Of a stretch of 42,362 nucleotides of DNA, positions 16,187-23,972 are shown piece by piece; the first letter of the stretch is position 1; every line of letters starts with the position of its first letter. The stretch is from positions 1 through 42,362 of the forward strand of contig CANQYQ010000004.1 in assembly GCA_947628155.1 (NCBI GenBank), in the 5' to 3' direction. The DNA comes from an uncultured Clostridia bacterium. GTDB lineage: Bacteria; Bacillota; Clostridia; UBA1381. The position numbers were made by a program, and so were the translations under genes. The notes under the pieces were generated by a model. That model was given only the letters and a program-made list of their open reading frames with translations, made no database searches and had not been told where the DNA came from.

Positions 16187-17554
16187 ATGTCTATTGAAAA
16201 AGACAAAACAGAGGATTTGGAAAATATTTTCCAGAAGAAAGCGGAGGGATTATATCTGCCGTTTTCAAAGGAAACGTTTAAGCGGCACGATGTAAAAAAG
16301 GGATTGAGAAATGACGACGGCACGGGAGTTGTCGCGGGACTTACGTCGGTCGGCTCGGTTATAGGATATGAGCTTATCGACGGCAAAAAAACACCGATAC
16401 CGGGGCAGCTGCGCTATCGCGGCTACAGTCTGTCGGACATCGTGAGAAGCTGCGAAAAGGAAAAACGGTTCGGATTTGAAGAGGTGGCGTATCTGCTCTT
16501 GTTCGGACAGCTTCCGGATAAAAACACTCTGAAAAAATTTACAACACTTATCGGCAAGCTCCGTCCGCTTCCTGACGGATTTGTTGAGGATATGATATTA
16601 AAAGCGCCGAGTGAAAACATTATGAATAAGCTTGCGCGTTCGGTGCTCGCGTCGTATTCATACGACTCCAATCCCGACGAGACAACGGCCGGAAATATTT
16701 TAAGGCAGTCTATTGAGCTCGCGGCACGGCTGCCGGTTATGACGGCGTACGGCTATCAGGCAAAGAAGCATTATTACGACGGCGGGAGCCTGATCCTGCA
16801 TACGCCGCAGGAGGATCTATCCACGGCCGAGAATCTGCTGTATATGATACGCTCCGACAACCGCTACACGCGCGAGGAAGCGGAGATGCTTGACGTAATG
16901 CTGATGATCCATGCCGAGCACGGCGGCGGCAATAATTCCGCGTTCACGGCGCGCGTCGTATCGTCGTCGGGAACCGATACATATTCGGCAATAGCGGCGG
17001 CCATAGGCTCCTTGAAGGGCCCCAAACACGGCGGCGCGAACGCGAAGGTTATGGCAATGATGAACAACATTGAGGAAAACGTATCCGACTGGGAGGATAA
17101 GGATGAGGTTGAGGCGTATCTGAAAAAAATCCTGCGCCGCGAGGCGTTCGACGGCTCCGGACTCATCTACGGTATGGGTCACGCGATTTACACCATGTCC
17201 GACCCGCGCGCGGTATTGCTGAAGGAACGTGCCGAAAAGCTGATCGCGAAAAAGACGAAATTCCGTAAGGAATACAGGCTTTATAATCTTATTGAGGAGC
17301 TTACTCCGCGTGTGTTTGCCGATATTAAGGGCTCGGATAAGCCGATGTGCGCCAATGTAGATATGTATTCCGGCTTTGTTTACAAAATGCTCGGCATACC
17401 GGAGGAAATGTACACGCCGCTGTTCGCGATTTCGCGTGTGATCGGCTGGAGCGCGCACAGACTTGAGGAGGTCCTGGGATGCTCGCGTATTATACGGCCG
17501 GCCTACAAGTCCATTGTTACAAATAAAAATTATATTTGTCTGAAGGAAAGATAA
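16187..17554 (+). CDS. gltA: Citrate synthase
   Basis: 455 residues, condensing oxaloacetate with acetyl-CoA to citrate in the cytosol. Active-site elements are clear: HAEHGGGNNSAFTARVVSSS (His general base), GSLKGPKHGGAN, GMGHAIYTMSDPRA and ISRVIGWSAHRLEE. The acidic His-Asp-type triad context looks intact. The N-terminal region (~1-45) is longer than in the shortest bacterial enzymes, as in many Clostridia. The RBS is GGGAGG. No aconitase or isocitrate dehydrogenase lies nearby, so a role in glutamate precursor supply rather than a full TCA cycle is inferred. It shares the operon-like run with the topoisomerase and TagA genes. Confidence 0.92.
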   Translation: MSIEKDKTEDLENIFQKKAEGLYLPFSKETFKRHDVKKGLRNDDGTGVVAGLTSVGSVIGYELIDGKKTPIPGQLRYRGYSLSDIVRSCEKEKRFGFEEVAYLLLFGQLPDKNTLKKFTTLIGKLRPLPDGFVEDMILKAPSENIMNKLARSVLASYSYDSNPDETTAGNILRQSIELAARLPVMTAYGYQAKKHYYDGGSLILHTPQEDLSTAENLLYMIRSDNRYTREEAEMLDVMLMIHAEHGGGNNSAFTARVVSSSGTDTYSAIAAAIGSLKGPKHGGANAKVMAMMNNIEENVSDWEDKDEVEAYLKKILRREAFDGSGLIYGMGHAIYTMSDPRAVLLKERAEKLIAKKTKFRKEYRLYNLIEELTPRVFADIKGSDKPMCANVDMYSGFVYKMLGIPEEMYTPLFAISRVIGWSAHRLEEVLGCSRIIRPAYKSIVTNKNYICLKER

Positions 17555-17555
17555 T

Positions 17556-18287
17556 ATGGATAAGGTGAACATTTTAGGTGTAAACGTAGATACTGTCACG
17601 ATTGACGAAGCGGCCGACGCGATAATCGGGTTCTTCGATGAAAACAAGCTGCACAGCGTGTTTACGCCCAATTCAGAGATAATCATGGCGGCGTACCGTG
17701 ACAAGGGATTCGCGGATATTTTAAACCGCTCCGAGCTTCTGACCGCCGACGGCATAGGCGTTGTCTACGCGTCTAAAATACTTAATAAACCTTTGCGCGA
17801 GCGTGCGGCGGGTTATGACATCGCATGCCGCGTACTTGAAAAAATAGACGGGACCGAGCACAAGCTGTTCTTGTTCGGGGGCAAACCCGGCGTTGCGGAA
17901 ACGGCGCGGGATAATCTTATAAGAATGTATCCCAGACTCAACATTGCCGGATGCCGACACGGATATTTCGCGCCCGAGGACGACGCGCAAATTGTCGATG
18001 AGATCAACGCTTCGGGCGCGGATATCATTTTCGTATGCCTCGGCGCGCCGAAGCAGGAAAAATGGATCGACGAGCACCGCGGCAAACTCGGCGTCCGTGT
18101 CGCGATGGGCATAGGCGGAAGCCTTGACGTATTTGCCGGCACAGCCGAACGCGCACCGGATTTCTTTTGCAATCACGGGCTTGAATGGCTGTACCGTCTG
18201 TATAAAGAACCAAAGCGTATCGGCAGAATGATGGATTTGCCGAAGTTCGCGATAACGGTGTTTTTGAAAGGAAAACGATATAAGTAA
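17556..18287 (+). CDS. tagA: WecG/TagA/CpsF-family glycosyltransferase
   Basis: 243 residues. The family signature includes NILGVNVDTVTIDEA, FTPNSEIIMAAYRD, LTADGIGVVYASK, LFLFGGKPGVAE, GYFAPED and FVCLGAPKQEKWI, and a C-terminal GLEWLYRLYKEPKRI tail that helps membrane association. These enzymes transfer N-acetylmannosamine(-uronate) from UDP-sugar to lipid-linked GlcNAc in wall teichoic acid or surface polysaccharide synthesis. No other wall-polymer genes are adjacent, so the acceptor is unknown. It starts 2 bp after the citrate synthase stop and overlaps the next gene by one base (TAATG). Confidence 0.88.
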   Translation: MDKVNILGVNVDTVTIDEAADAIIGFFDENKLHSVFTPNSEIIMAAYRDKGFADILNRSELLTADGIGVVYASKILNKPLRERAAGYDIACRVLEKIDGTEHKLFLFGGKPGVAETARDNLIRMYPRLNIAGCRHGYFAPEDDAQIVDEINASGADIIFVCLGAPKQEKWIDEHRGKLGVRVAMGIGGSLDVFAGTAERAPDFFCNHGLEWLYRLYKEPKRIGRMMDLPKFAITVFLKGKRYK

Positions 18288-18964
18288 TGGGAAAATTAAT
18301 TGTCATAGACGGTGTGGACTCAAGCGGAAAGCAGACGCAGACGGATATGCTTGTAAAGCGGCTCATATCCGCAGGACGCCGCGTCAGGAAGGTATCGTTC
18401 CCGGCGTATGAAAGCCCGTCGTCGGCGCTTGTGAAAATGTATCTTGCGGGCGAGTTTGGGAAAAATCCCGACGATGTAAACGCGTATACCGCGTCCGCGC
18501 TGTACGCGCTTGACCGCTTCGCCACATACCGTACCGATTGGAGCAGGGATTATGCCGAGGGCACGATCATCGTCGCGGACAGATATGTGACATCAAACAT
18601 GATTCACCAGGCGGGAAAAATCACAGACACGTCAGAAAAGGAAAAATGTCTTGATTGGATTTACGATTTTGAATATGTAAAATGCGGTCTGCCGTTGCCC
18701 GACGCGACAATTTTCCTTGATATGCCGGTGGAATACGCCGTGAAGCTTATGGAGGACCGCGCGAATAAAATAGACGGCGGCGCGGCAAAGGACATTCACG
18801 AAAGTGATACGGAATATTTGCGCAGAAGCTATAACAGCGCCGTGTTCGTCGCGCGCAGATACGAATGGACGCGCATCGCTTGCGTGGCCGACAAACAAAT
18901 TAAAACGCCCGAGGAAATCCATGACGAGGTTTACCGCGCGGTAATTGAAAAGATTGGGGACTGA
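18287..18964 (+). CDS. tmk: Thymidylate kinase
   Basis: 225 residues starting at the ATG that overlaps the previous stop (TAATG). The P-loop GVDSSGKQTQ is at the N-terminus, the DRY-type motif VADRYVTSNMIHQ follows, and a lid/Arg region is present (MEDRANKIDGG). It phosphorylates dTMP to dTDP. The P-loop GVDSSGKQTQ resembles the Clostridial variant rather than the E. coli GLEGAGK. Position between TagA and a secreted protein gene suggests an operon of mixed function. Confidence 0.88.
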   Translation: MGKLIVIDGVDSSGKQTQTDMLVKRLISAGRRVRKVSFPAYESPSSALVKMYLAGEFGKNPDDVNAYTASALYALDRFATYRTDWSRDYAEGTIIVADRYVTSNMIHQAGKITDTSEKEKCLDWIYDFEYVKCGLPLPDATIFLDMPVEYAVKLMEDRANKIDGGAAKDIHESDTEYLRRSYNSAVFVARRYEWTRIACVADKQIKTPEEIHDEVYRAVIEKIGD

Positions 18965-18966
18965 AT

Positions 18967-20472
18967 ATGAAGAGACTTATTATGCTTGCGGCGGTATTCG
19001 CCGCTCTTTTCGCGCAAACCGCGCTTACGGCGCGTGCGGATGATATCAGTGTTGTGATAAACGGCACAGAACTTAGGACGGAAAACGAGCCGGTGATCAT
19101 TAACGACAGAACGCTTGTACCGATGCGTGCCGTATTTGAGGCGCTTGGCGCTCAGGTTACATGGGACGGCGATAACCGCCGTGTATACGCGTCAAAAAAC
19201 AACGAAGTGATAAAGCTTGACATAGACTCTAACGTTATGGAAACAGGCATCATAAACAGCGGACAGCTTATGGTGTTTTCGTCGTCCACAGAGCTTGATG
19301 TCAGCGCGCAGCTTGTCGGAGATTTTACATATGTTCCGGTCAGGGCGGTCGCGGAGGCGCTTAAATCCGATGTGGCGTGGGACGCGGCGGCAAGGCGTGT
19401 TACGATCACCGATCTGCCGGAGGGGGACAGCGCGTTCTTTTACGCGAGTGCGGACGATTATAATAAGCTTTACCGTGTAGATTCTAACGGAGTAAACCGC
19501 AGTAAGCTTTCGGATTTATCCGTTAAAGAGGTATACTGCGACGGCGGATACGTGTATTATGTGACAGACAGCGGGTATTTGTACCGCCAGGCGGAGAACG
19601 GCGGCGCGGAGGAACAGCTTACGGATTATGATACGGAGTTTATCAGCGCGGAAGACGATAGGGTGTTCTGGCTGAAAAAAACCGCCGAGCATAAGGGTGA
19701 GCTGTACGAATACGGCGGCAGGGATCTCGGTTATGCCGAATATCCGCAGCGGCACCGGAATTATCTGTACTATAACCGCGCCGATGATACGCGCATGTAC
19801 GCGCTCAATATCGACACCTACGCATCATCCGCGGTTGAAATGCCGGGCGGCCTGACACTTTCATCGTTTAACTGTGTGTTTTACGGCGATTATATACTTG
19901 TCGAAAACGGTTACGGCTATCATAACATATACCGCTTTAACGCGGACGGAACGAACATGCAGTATATCAACAACAGCAGCTCTTTCATTTGCCGAAATCA
20001 GGAAGAGGACGCGCGGGTGCTTTATGTCAACGGCGATAACGGTCAGGATATATGGTACGTCTGGATAGACGGCAGTTATAACGGCATTCTTGTCGATATG
20101 CCGGCCGACTGCGCGTATGCGGATGTGCTGTGCCAGAACGGTAACCGTGTATATTATAAAAATATGTACCGGCCCGAGATATACCGCACCGATTTTACCG
20201 GACAGGAGTCTATTTACGTCGGCAGCGGCGATATGGCAAAGACATGCGGCGACACGCTCATTATATCCGATAGCTGCCTGCGTCAGAGCGCGCTCGACGG
20301 TTCGGGTGCGGCTGTAATATACGGCCGCGCCGTAAGCGATTATATCGCGCGTGACAACGGCGCGTACGCTATAGATTCCGGCTTTGGAAATATTATAAAG
20401 GCCGGCTTTGGCAAAAACGCGTCGTTTGTGACAAATGACGCGGTTACGGCGTGGGCGGACAACATAGGATAA
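18967..20472 (+). CDS. Secreted protein: copper amine oxidase N-terminal domain plus DUF5050-type propeller
   Basis: 501 residues with a cleavable signal peptide (MKRLIMLAAVFAALFAQTALTARA). Residues ~25-150 contain the copper amine oxidase N-terminal (stalk) module, with VINDRTLVPMRAVFEALGA-type halves repeated (FTYVPVRAVAEALKSDVAWD). Residues ~160-500 show repeating YYVTDSGYLYR / LYEYGGRDLG / YVNGDNGQDIWYV strands typical of DUF5050 beta-propeller proteins. Known: these modules occur in envelope proteins of Clostridia; the enzymatic site of an amine oxidase is absent. It starts 2 bp after the tmk stop. The function is unknown. Confidence 0.8.
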   Translation: MKRLIMLAAVFAALFAQTALTARADDISVVINGTELRTENEPVIINDRTLVPMRAVFEALGAQVTWDGDNRRVYASKNNEVIKLDIDSNVMETGIINSGQLMVFSSSTELDVSAQLVGDFTYVPVRAVAEALKSDVAWDAAARRVTITDLPEGDSAFFYASADDYNKLYRVDSNGVNRSKLSDLSVKEVYCDGGYVYYVTDSGYLYRQAENGGAEEQLTDYDTEFISAEDDRVFWLKKTAEHKGELYEYGGRDLGYAEYPQRHRNYLYYNRADDTRMYALNIDTYASSAVEMPGGLTLSSFNCVFYGDYILVENGYGYHNIYRFNADGTNMQYINNSSSFICRNQEEDARVLYVNGDNGQDIWYVWIDGSYNGILVDMPADCAYADVLCQNGNRVYYKNMYRPEIYRTDFTGQESIYVGSGDMAKTCGDTLIISDSCLRQSALDGSGAAVIYGRAVSDYIARDNGAYAIDSGFGNIIKAGFGKNASFVTNDAVTAWADNIG

Positions 20473-20485
20473 AGAGGTGTAGGAA

Positions 20486-21400
20486 ATGCTTGCAAATATA
20501 CTGACCGTCGCGCGGCAGGTTTTGATATTGTTTATACTTATCGGCGTCGGTTTTGTGACAAACAGAGCTAAAATATTCAACAAGGACGCGGTAAAGCGGC
20601 TTACGGATTTCATGCTCTACGTCGTCACCCCGGCTGTTATAATTAATTCGTTCAACCGTGAGCTCAATATGGAAATGCTTAAGGGATTGGGCATAGTATT
20701 TGCCGCGGCGCTGGTGTTACATATCATAAACGCGCTTTTTTCGGTTTTTATCATACATGACAGGGATAAAAGCCGCGAAAGCGTAATGAGAATGGCGATG
20801 ATTTTCTCCAATTGCGGATATATGTCATTCCCGCTCCAAGAGGCTATTTTAGGCAGTGACGGCGTATTCTACGGCGCGGCGTATGTGGCCGTGTTCAATA
20901 TCGTTGTGTGGACGTACGGCGAATACGTGATGAATAAGGACTATAAATTTTCGCCGCGCAAAATACTTTTAAACCCCGGAATAATCGGAACGGCAATCGG
21001 ACTGGTTATTTTTTTCACGATCGCGCCGTTAACCGAGGTCATATCCGCGCCGATAAGCTATCTGGCGGATTTAAATACGCCTGTGGCAATGGTTATAATC
21101 GGTTATCACCTGGCTGACGCGAGGTTTAAAATACGCGGTATGAACGAAATCTTGTCCATAGCGTTCCGTCTGCTGCTGTCTCCTATCATAATGATTGCCG
21201 GACTGCTTCTGTGCGGGGTGCACGGCGATGTGCTGATCGTCTGCGCAATTGCCGCGTCGGCGCCGGTTGCTGCCGTTGTTACGATGTTCGCCAATAAATT
21301 CGACGCCGATACTCCGCTCTCCGCAACGCTTGTATCGGTAAGCACCTTGCTCTCAATTATAACCATGCCGATCATAGTAGGAATAGCGCAAGGACTTTAA
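20486..21400 (+). CDS. AEC-family transporter (auxin efflux carrier-type)
   Basis: 304 residues of almost entirely hydrophobic segments, about ten transmembrane helices. The family's crossover motifs are visible in helices 4-5 (FSNCGYMSFPLQEAILGSDG) and near helix 6-7 (YLADLNTPVAMVIIGYHLAD). Members export organic acids such as malate, or other small acids; the substrate here is unknown. The RBS GAGGTG precedes the ATG. It is the last gene before the leucine T-box leader. No terminator was recognised between them, but the T-box promoter at 21433 suggests independent initiation. Confidence 0.85.
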   Translation: MLANILTVARQVLILFILIGVGFVTNRAKIFNKDAVKRLTDFMLYVVTPAVIINSFNRELNMEMLKGLGIVFAAALVLHIINALFSVFIIHDRDKSRESVMRMAMIFSNCGYMSFPLQEAILGSDGVFYGAAYVAVFNIVVWTYGEYVMNKDYKFSPRKILLNPGIIGTAIGLVIFFTIAPLTEVISAPISYLADLNTPVAMVIIGYHLADARFKIRGMNEILSIAFRLLLSPIIMIAGLLLCGVHGDVLIVCAIAASAPVAAVVTMFANKFDADTPLSATLVSVSTLLSIITMPIIVGIAQGL

Positions 21401-21432
21401 AATAAATCAAGAAAACAGATTAAATTTAACAC

Positions 21433-21460
21433 TTGAAATAATAAAATTATATGTTAAAAT
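21433..21460 (+). promoter_or_regulatory. Promoter of the leuA T-box transcript
   Basis: TTGAAA (21433-21438) and an extended -10 TGTTAAAAT (-10 hexamer 21455-21460) are separated by 16 bp. The predicted transcript starts near 21467 and enters the T-box leader. Confidence 0.55.
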
Positions 21461-21484
21461 AACCTTACGAAAATTGAATATCAC

Positions 21485-21884
21485 GTTTATAATGCAATGA
21501 AGGGGATCAGTAGCGAGGCTTTGCGAAATCAGAGAATCCGCGGTTGGTGAAAGCGGGTCAGAGAAAAATCGTGAACTCGCCCCGGAGCAGCCGCCCGAAG
21601 GCGGAAAACGGAAAAATGATATTGTCCAAAAGACATATCCGGCGGACCCGTTCAAAAGACGCGTCCGCGGCGGAAACCGGTTCAAAAGATCGGTCATGAA
21701 GAAAAGTCCAAAAGGCTAAGACGTTTTCCATGCTGTGTAGGCGCGGACGGGAGCCGGCCGTAAAGTCGGCAGGATATGATATGTATCCGACGAGGTGCGC
21801 GGCACTTGGCCGCGAAATAGAGTGGTACCGCATGAATTTTATTTGTGTCTCTATGTGTAGTTTACGCATAGGGATTTTTATTTT
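21485..21884 (+). ncRNA. Leucine T-box riboswitch leader of leuA
   Basis: Stem I features are visible: AGAGA (in the CAGAGAATCC segment), GGTTGGTGAAAGC (distal loop) and the specifier segment GTGAACTCGCCCCGGAG with specifier CTC (21576-21578), a leucine codon. The T-box itself is AGAGTGGTACCGC (21819-21831). It pairs with the uncharged tRNA acceptor end and forms the antiterminator with the downstream GTCTCT. The competing terminator is 21848-21874, followed by TTTTTATTTT. Known: uncharged tRNA-Leu stabilises the antiterminator. The leader is about 400 nt, long for the class, with extended internal arms. Confidence 0.9.
21848..21884 (+). terminator. T-box intrinsic terminator
   Basis: TCTCTATGTGTA pairs with TACGCATAGGGA around a 3-nt loop, followed by a U-rich tract (21875-21884). 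Its 5' arm overlaps the antiterminator partner, giving the switch. Confidence 0.8.
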
Positions 21885-21899
21885 GTGGGAGGAATTAAC

Positions 21900-22778
21900 A
21901 TGAGTAAATACGGGATTCAATATTTTATGCCGCCTGACGCGACATACGACTGGGTAAAAAAGGATCATATAGAAAAAGCGCCTATTTGGTGCAGTGTTGA
22001 TTTGCGCGACGGCAATCAGGCGCTTATCGAGCCGATGAGCTTGGCGGAGAAGCTGGAGTTTTTCGAGATGCTCGTTAAAATCGGCGTAAAGGAAATCGAG
22101 GTCGGGTTCCCGGCCGCGTCGGAAACGGAGTATGAATTTATCCGCGCGCTTATTGAGCGGGATATGATACCGGACGACGTAACAATACAGGTGCTCACGC
22201 AGGCGAGGGAGCATATAATCAAAAAGACGTTCGAGGCGGTAAATGGTGCGCCGCGCGCGGTGGTGCACCTGTATAATTCCACATCTGTGGCACAGCGCGA
22301 GCAGGTGTTTAAGAGGGATAAGGACGAGATTAAGCAAATCGCGGTGGACGGCGCTCTGCTGCTTAAAAGGCTCGCGGACGAAACGGACGGCAATTTTTCG
22401 TTCCAGTACAGTCCCGAAAGCTTCCCGGGCACGGAGGTCGAATACGCGGTCGAGGTCTGCAACGCTGTGCTTGACGTGTGGAAACCGACGGAAGGGAATA
22501 AGGCGATAATAAATATACCGACCACCGTGCAGCTTGCGATGCCGCACGTATTTGCGACGCAGATCGAATACATCCATAAGCACCTGAAATACAGAAACGC
22601 CGTAACTCTTTGCGTGCATCCGCATAACGACCGCGGCAGCGGCATATCCGACGCGGAGCTGGCGGTTCTGGCGGGCGCGGACAGGATAGAGGGCACGCTT
22701 TTCGGCAACGGTGAACGCACCGGTAACGTCGATATGATCACGCTCGCGATGACCCGGGACTGGACTTCTCAAATATAA
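21900..22778 (+). CDS. leuA: 2-isopropylmalate synthase catalytic half (LeuA, frame interrupted)
   Basis: 292 residues from the ATG at 21900 (RBS GGGAGGA). This is the DRE-TIM barrel that condenses acetyl-CoA with 2-oxoisovalerate in leucine synthesis. Metal/substrate residues are present: DLRDGNQ (Arg36, Asp37), the HxH pair His240/His242 in CVHPHNDRG, and the [11 protein letters not shown] loop. The protein ends abnormally after [12 protein letters not shown]. In the next frame the bases read [12 protein letters not shown], the expected continuation of long-form LeuA. About seven residues (the N-x-x-x-x-G-V that precedes DP) and one base are missing, a probable 22-nt deletion near 22752. 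The stop overlaps the next ATG (TAATG). Either a real split by translational coupling, a recent pseudogene, or an assembly error is possible. Confidence 0.85.
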   Translation: MSKYGIQYFMPPDATYDWVKKDHIEKAPIWCSVDLRDGNQALIEPMSLAEKLEFFEMLVKIGVKEIEVGFPAASETEYEFIRALIERDMIPDDVTIQVLTQAREHIIKKTFEAVNGAPRAVVHLYNSTSVAQREQVFKRDKDEIKQIAVDGALLLKRLADETDGNFSFQYSPESFPGTEVEYAVEVCNAVLDVWKPTEGNKAIINIPTTVQLAMPHVFATQIEYIHKHLKYRNAVTLCVHPHNDRGSGISDAELAVLAGADRIEGTLFGNGERTGNVDMITLAMTRDWTSQI

Positions 22779-23860
22779 TGAAGATCCGTGAAACGTATGA
22801 ACGGCTCACGGGAATGCGTGTTCATGAGCGCACTCCGTATGCGGGTGATTTGGTATTCACCGCGTTTTCCGGATCGCATCAGGACGCTATCGCCAAAGGC
22901 TTAGCGTGGTGGGAGGAAGGGAAGAGCGGCGGCAGGTGGACAGTGCCGTATCTGCCCATAGACCCGCGTGATGTGGGACGCAAATACGACAGCGACGTTA
23001 TACGCATAAACAGCCAATCCGGAAAGGGCGGCGTTGCGTATATACTGAAGCAGAATTACGGCTTCTCGCTGCCGAATAAGATGAAGGCGGACGTGGGATA
23101 CACGGTTAAGGACGTGTCCGATAAGGAGCATATGGAATTAAGCCCGAAGCTTGTATATCAGGTGTTCGAGGATAACTATATCCATAATCCCGCTGTATTT
23201 TCAATTCCCGAGTGCCATTTCAAGCAGCATAACGGCATAACCGCGACTGTTACGATTGAATACAGCGGAGAGCAGCGTGTTATCGAGGTAAACGGTAACG
23301 GCAGATTGGACGCGGTTAGCAATGCGATAAAGCAGTGCTTCGGCATATCGTACGAGCTGTCCGAGTACGAGGAGCATTCCCTTACGCGCGGCTCGTCTTC
23401 AAAAGCGGTAGCTTACGTCGGAATAACGTATAACGGTGAGATGTTCTGGGGCGTCGGCATAGACGAGGATATAATAAAGGCGTCCATAGCGGCGCTTGTC
23501 GCGGCGGCCAACAAGCTCGCGTGCATAAGAAAAACGGATGCGGCGCGTGCTCAGCGCACGATTGATATAATGAACTATATGCAGAACAATTACGACAATG
23601 TCACGCTTGACTCGCTGTCAAAGGTATTTTTCCTTTCTCCTCAGTATTTATCCAAATACATCAAGGAGCACACCGGGATGACCTTTCAGGAAAACGTAAA
23701 GGCGATAAGAATGAAAAAGGCGCGTACAATGCTCAAGCACGGAAATCTATCGGTAGAGAAGGTAGCCGAATCCGTAGGCTATCCGAATGTCGAGCATTTT
23801 AACCGGTTATTTAAAAAAATGTATAATATGACTCCTAAAGCGTTCCGGGAGGGTTTATAA
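22778..23860 (+). CDS. leuA: LeuA linker and leucine-regulatory domain fused to an AraC-type DNA-binding domain
   Basis: 360 residues. Residues 1-150 match the LeuA linker subdomains (YAGDLVFTAFSGSHQDAI, PYLPIDPRDVGR, RINSQSGKGGVAYIL). Residues ~150-248 match the C-terminal allosteric/dimerization domain that binds leucine in the family (ITATVTIEYSGEQ, EMFWGVGIDEDIIKASIAAL). After a short linker (249-262), residues ~263-360 form a complete AraC/XylS two-HTH domain (VTLDSLSKVFFLSPQYLSKY; VEKVAESVGYPNVEHFNRLF; final MTPKAFREG). The whole frame is open with no junction artefact visible. It begins at an ATG overlapping the upstream TAA. No good RBS precedes it, so it depends on coupling. Inferred: leucine binding could drive DNA binding. 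I know of no LeuA with such a tail. Confidence 0.85.
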   Translation: MKIRETYERLTGMRVHERTPYAGDLVFTAFSGSHQDAIAKGLAWWEEGKSGGRWTVPYLPIDPRDVGRKYDSDVIRINSQSGKGGVAYILKQNYGFSLPNKMKADVGYTVKDVSDKEHMELSPKLVYQVFEDNYIHNPAVFSIPECHFKQHNGITATVTIEYSGEQRVIEVNGNGRLDAVSNAIKQCFGISYELSEYEEHSLTRGSSSKAVAYVGITYNGEMFWGVGIDEDIIKASIAALVAAANKLACIRKTDAARAQRTIDIMNYMQNNYDNVTLDSLSKVFFLSPQYLSKYIKEHTGMTFQENVKAIRMKKARTMLKHGNLSVEKVAESVGYPNVEHFNRLFKKMYNMTPKAFREGL

Positions 23861-23897
23861 TTTGTGCAAAATAATTTAAAAATTTTATCGGTTAGCG

Positions 23898-23927
23898 TTG
23901 AAAAATCGGTATAAGTTGTGGTATAAT
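23898..23927 (+). promoter_or_regulatory. Promoter of the toroid-repeat surface protein gene
   Basis: TTGAAA (23898-23903) and TATAAT (23922-23927) are separated by 18 bp with a TGTGG extended -10. Transcription starts near 23934, upstream of the ATG at 23973. Confidence 0.6.
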
Positions 23928-23972
23928 TATAATATATGTATGGATTATGTTCTCCAAAGGAGTCAAAATACA

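Noticed and set aside
21885-21899. GTG at 21885 as the LeuA start
   Set aside because: It overlaps the Shine-Dalgarno sequence; the ATG at 21900 is correctly spaced from GGGAGGA.
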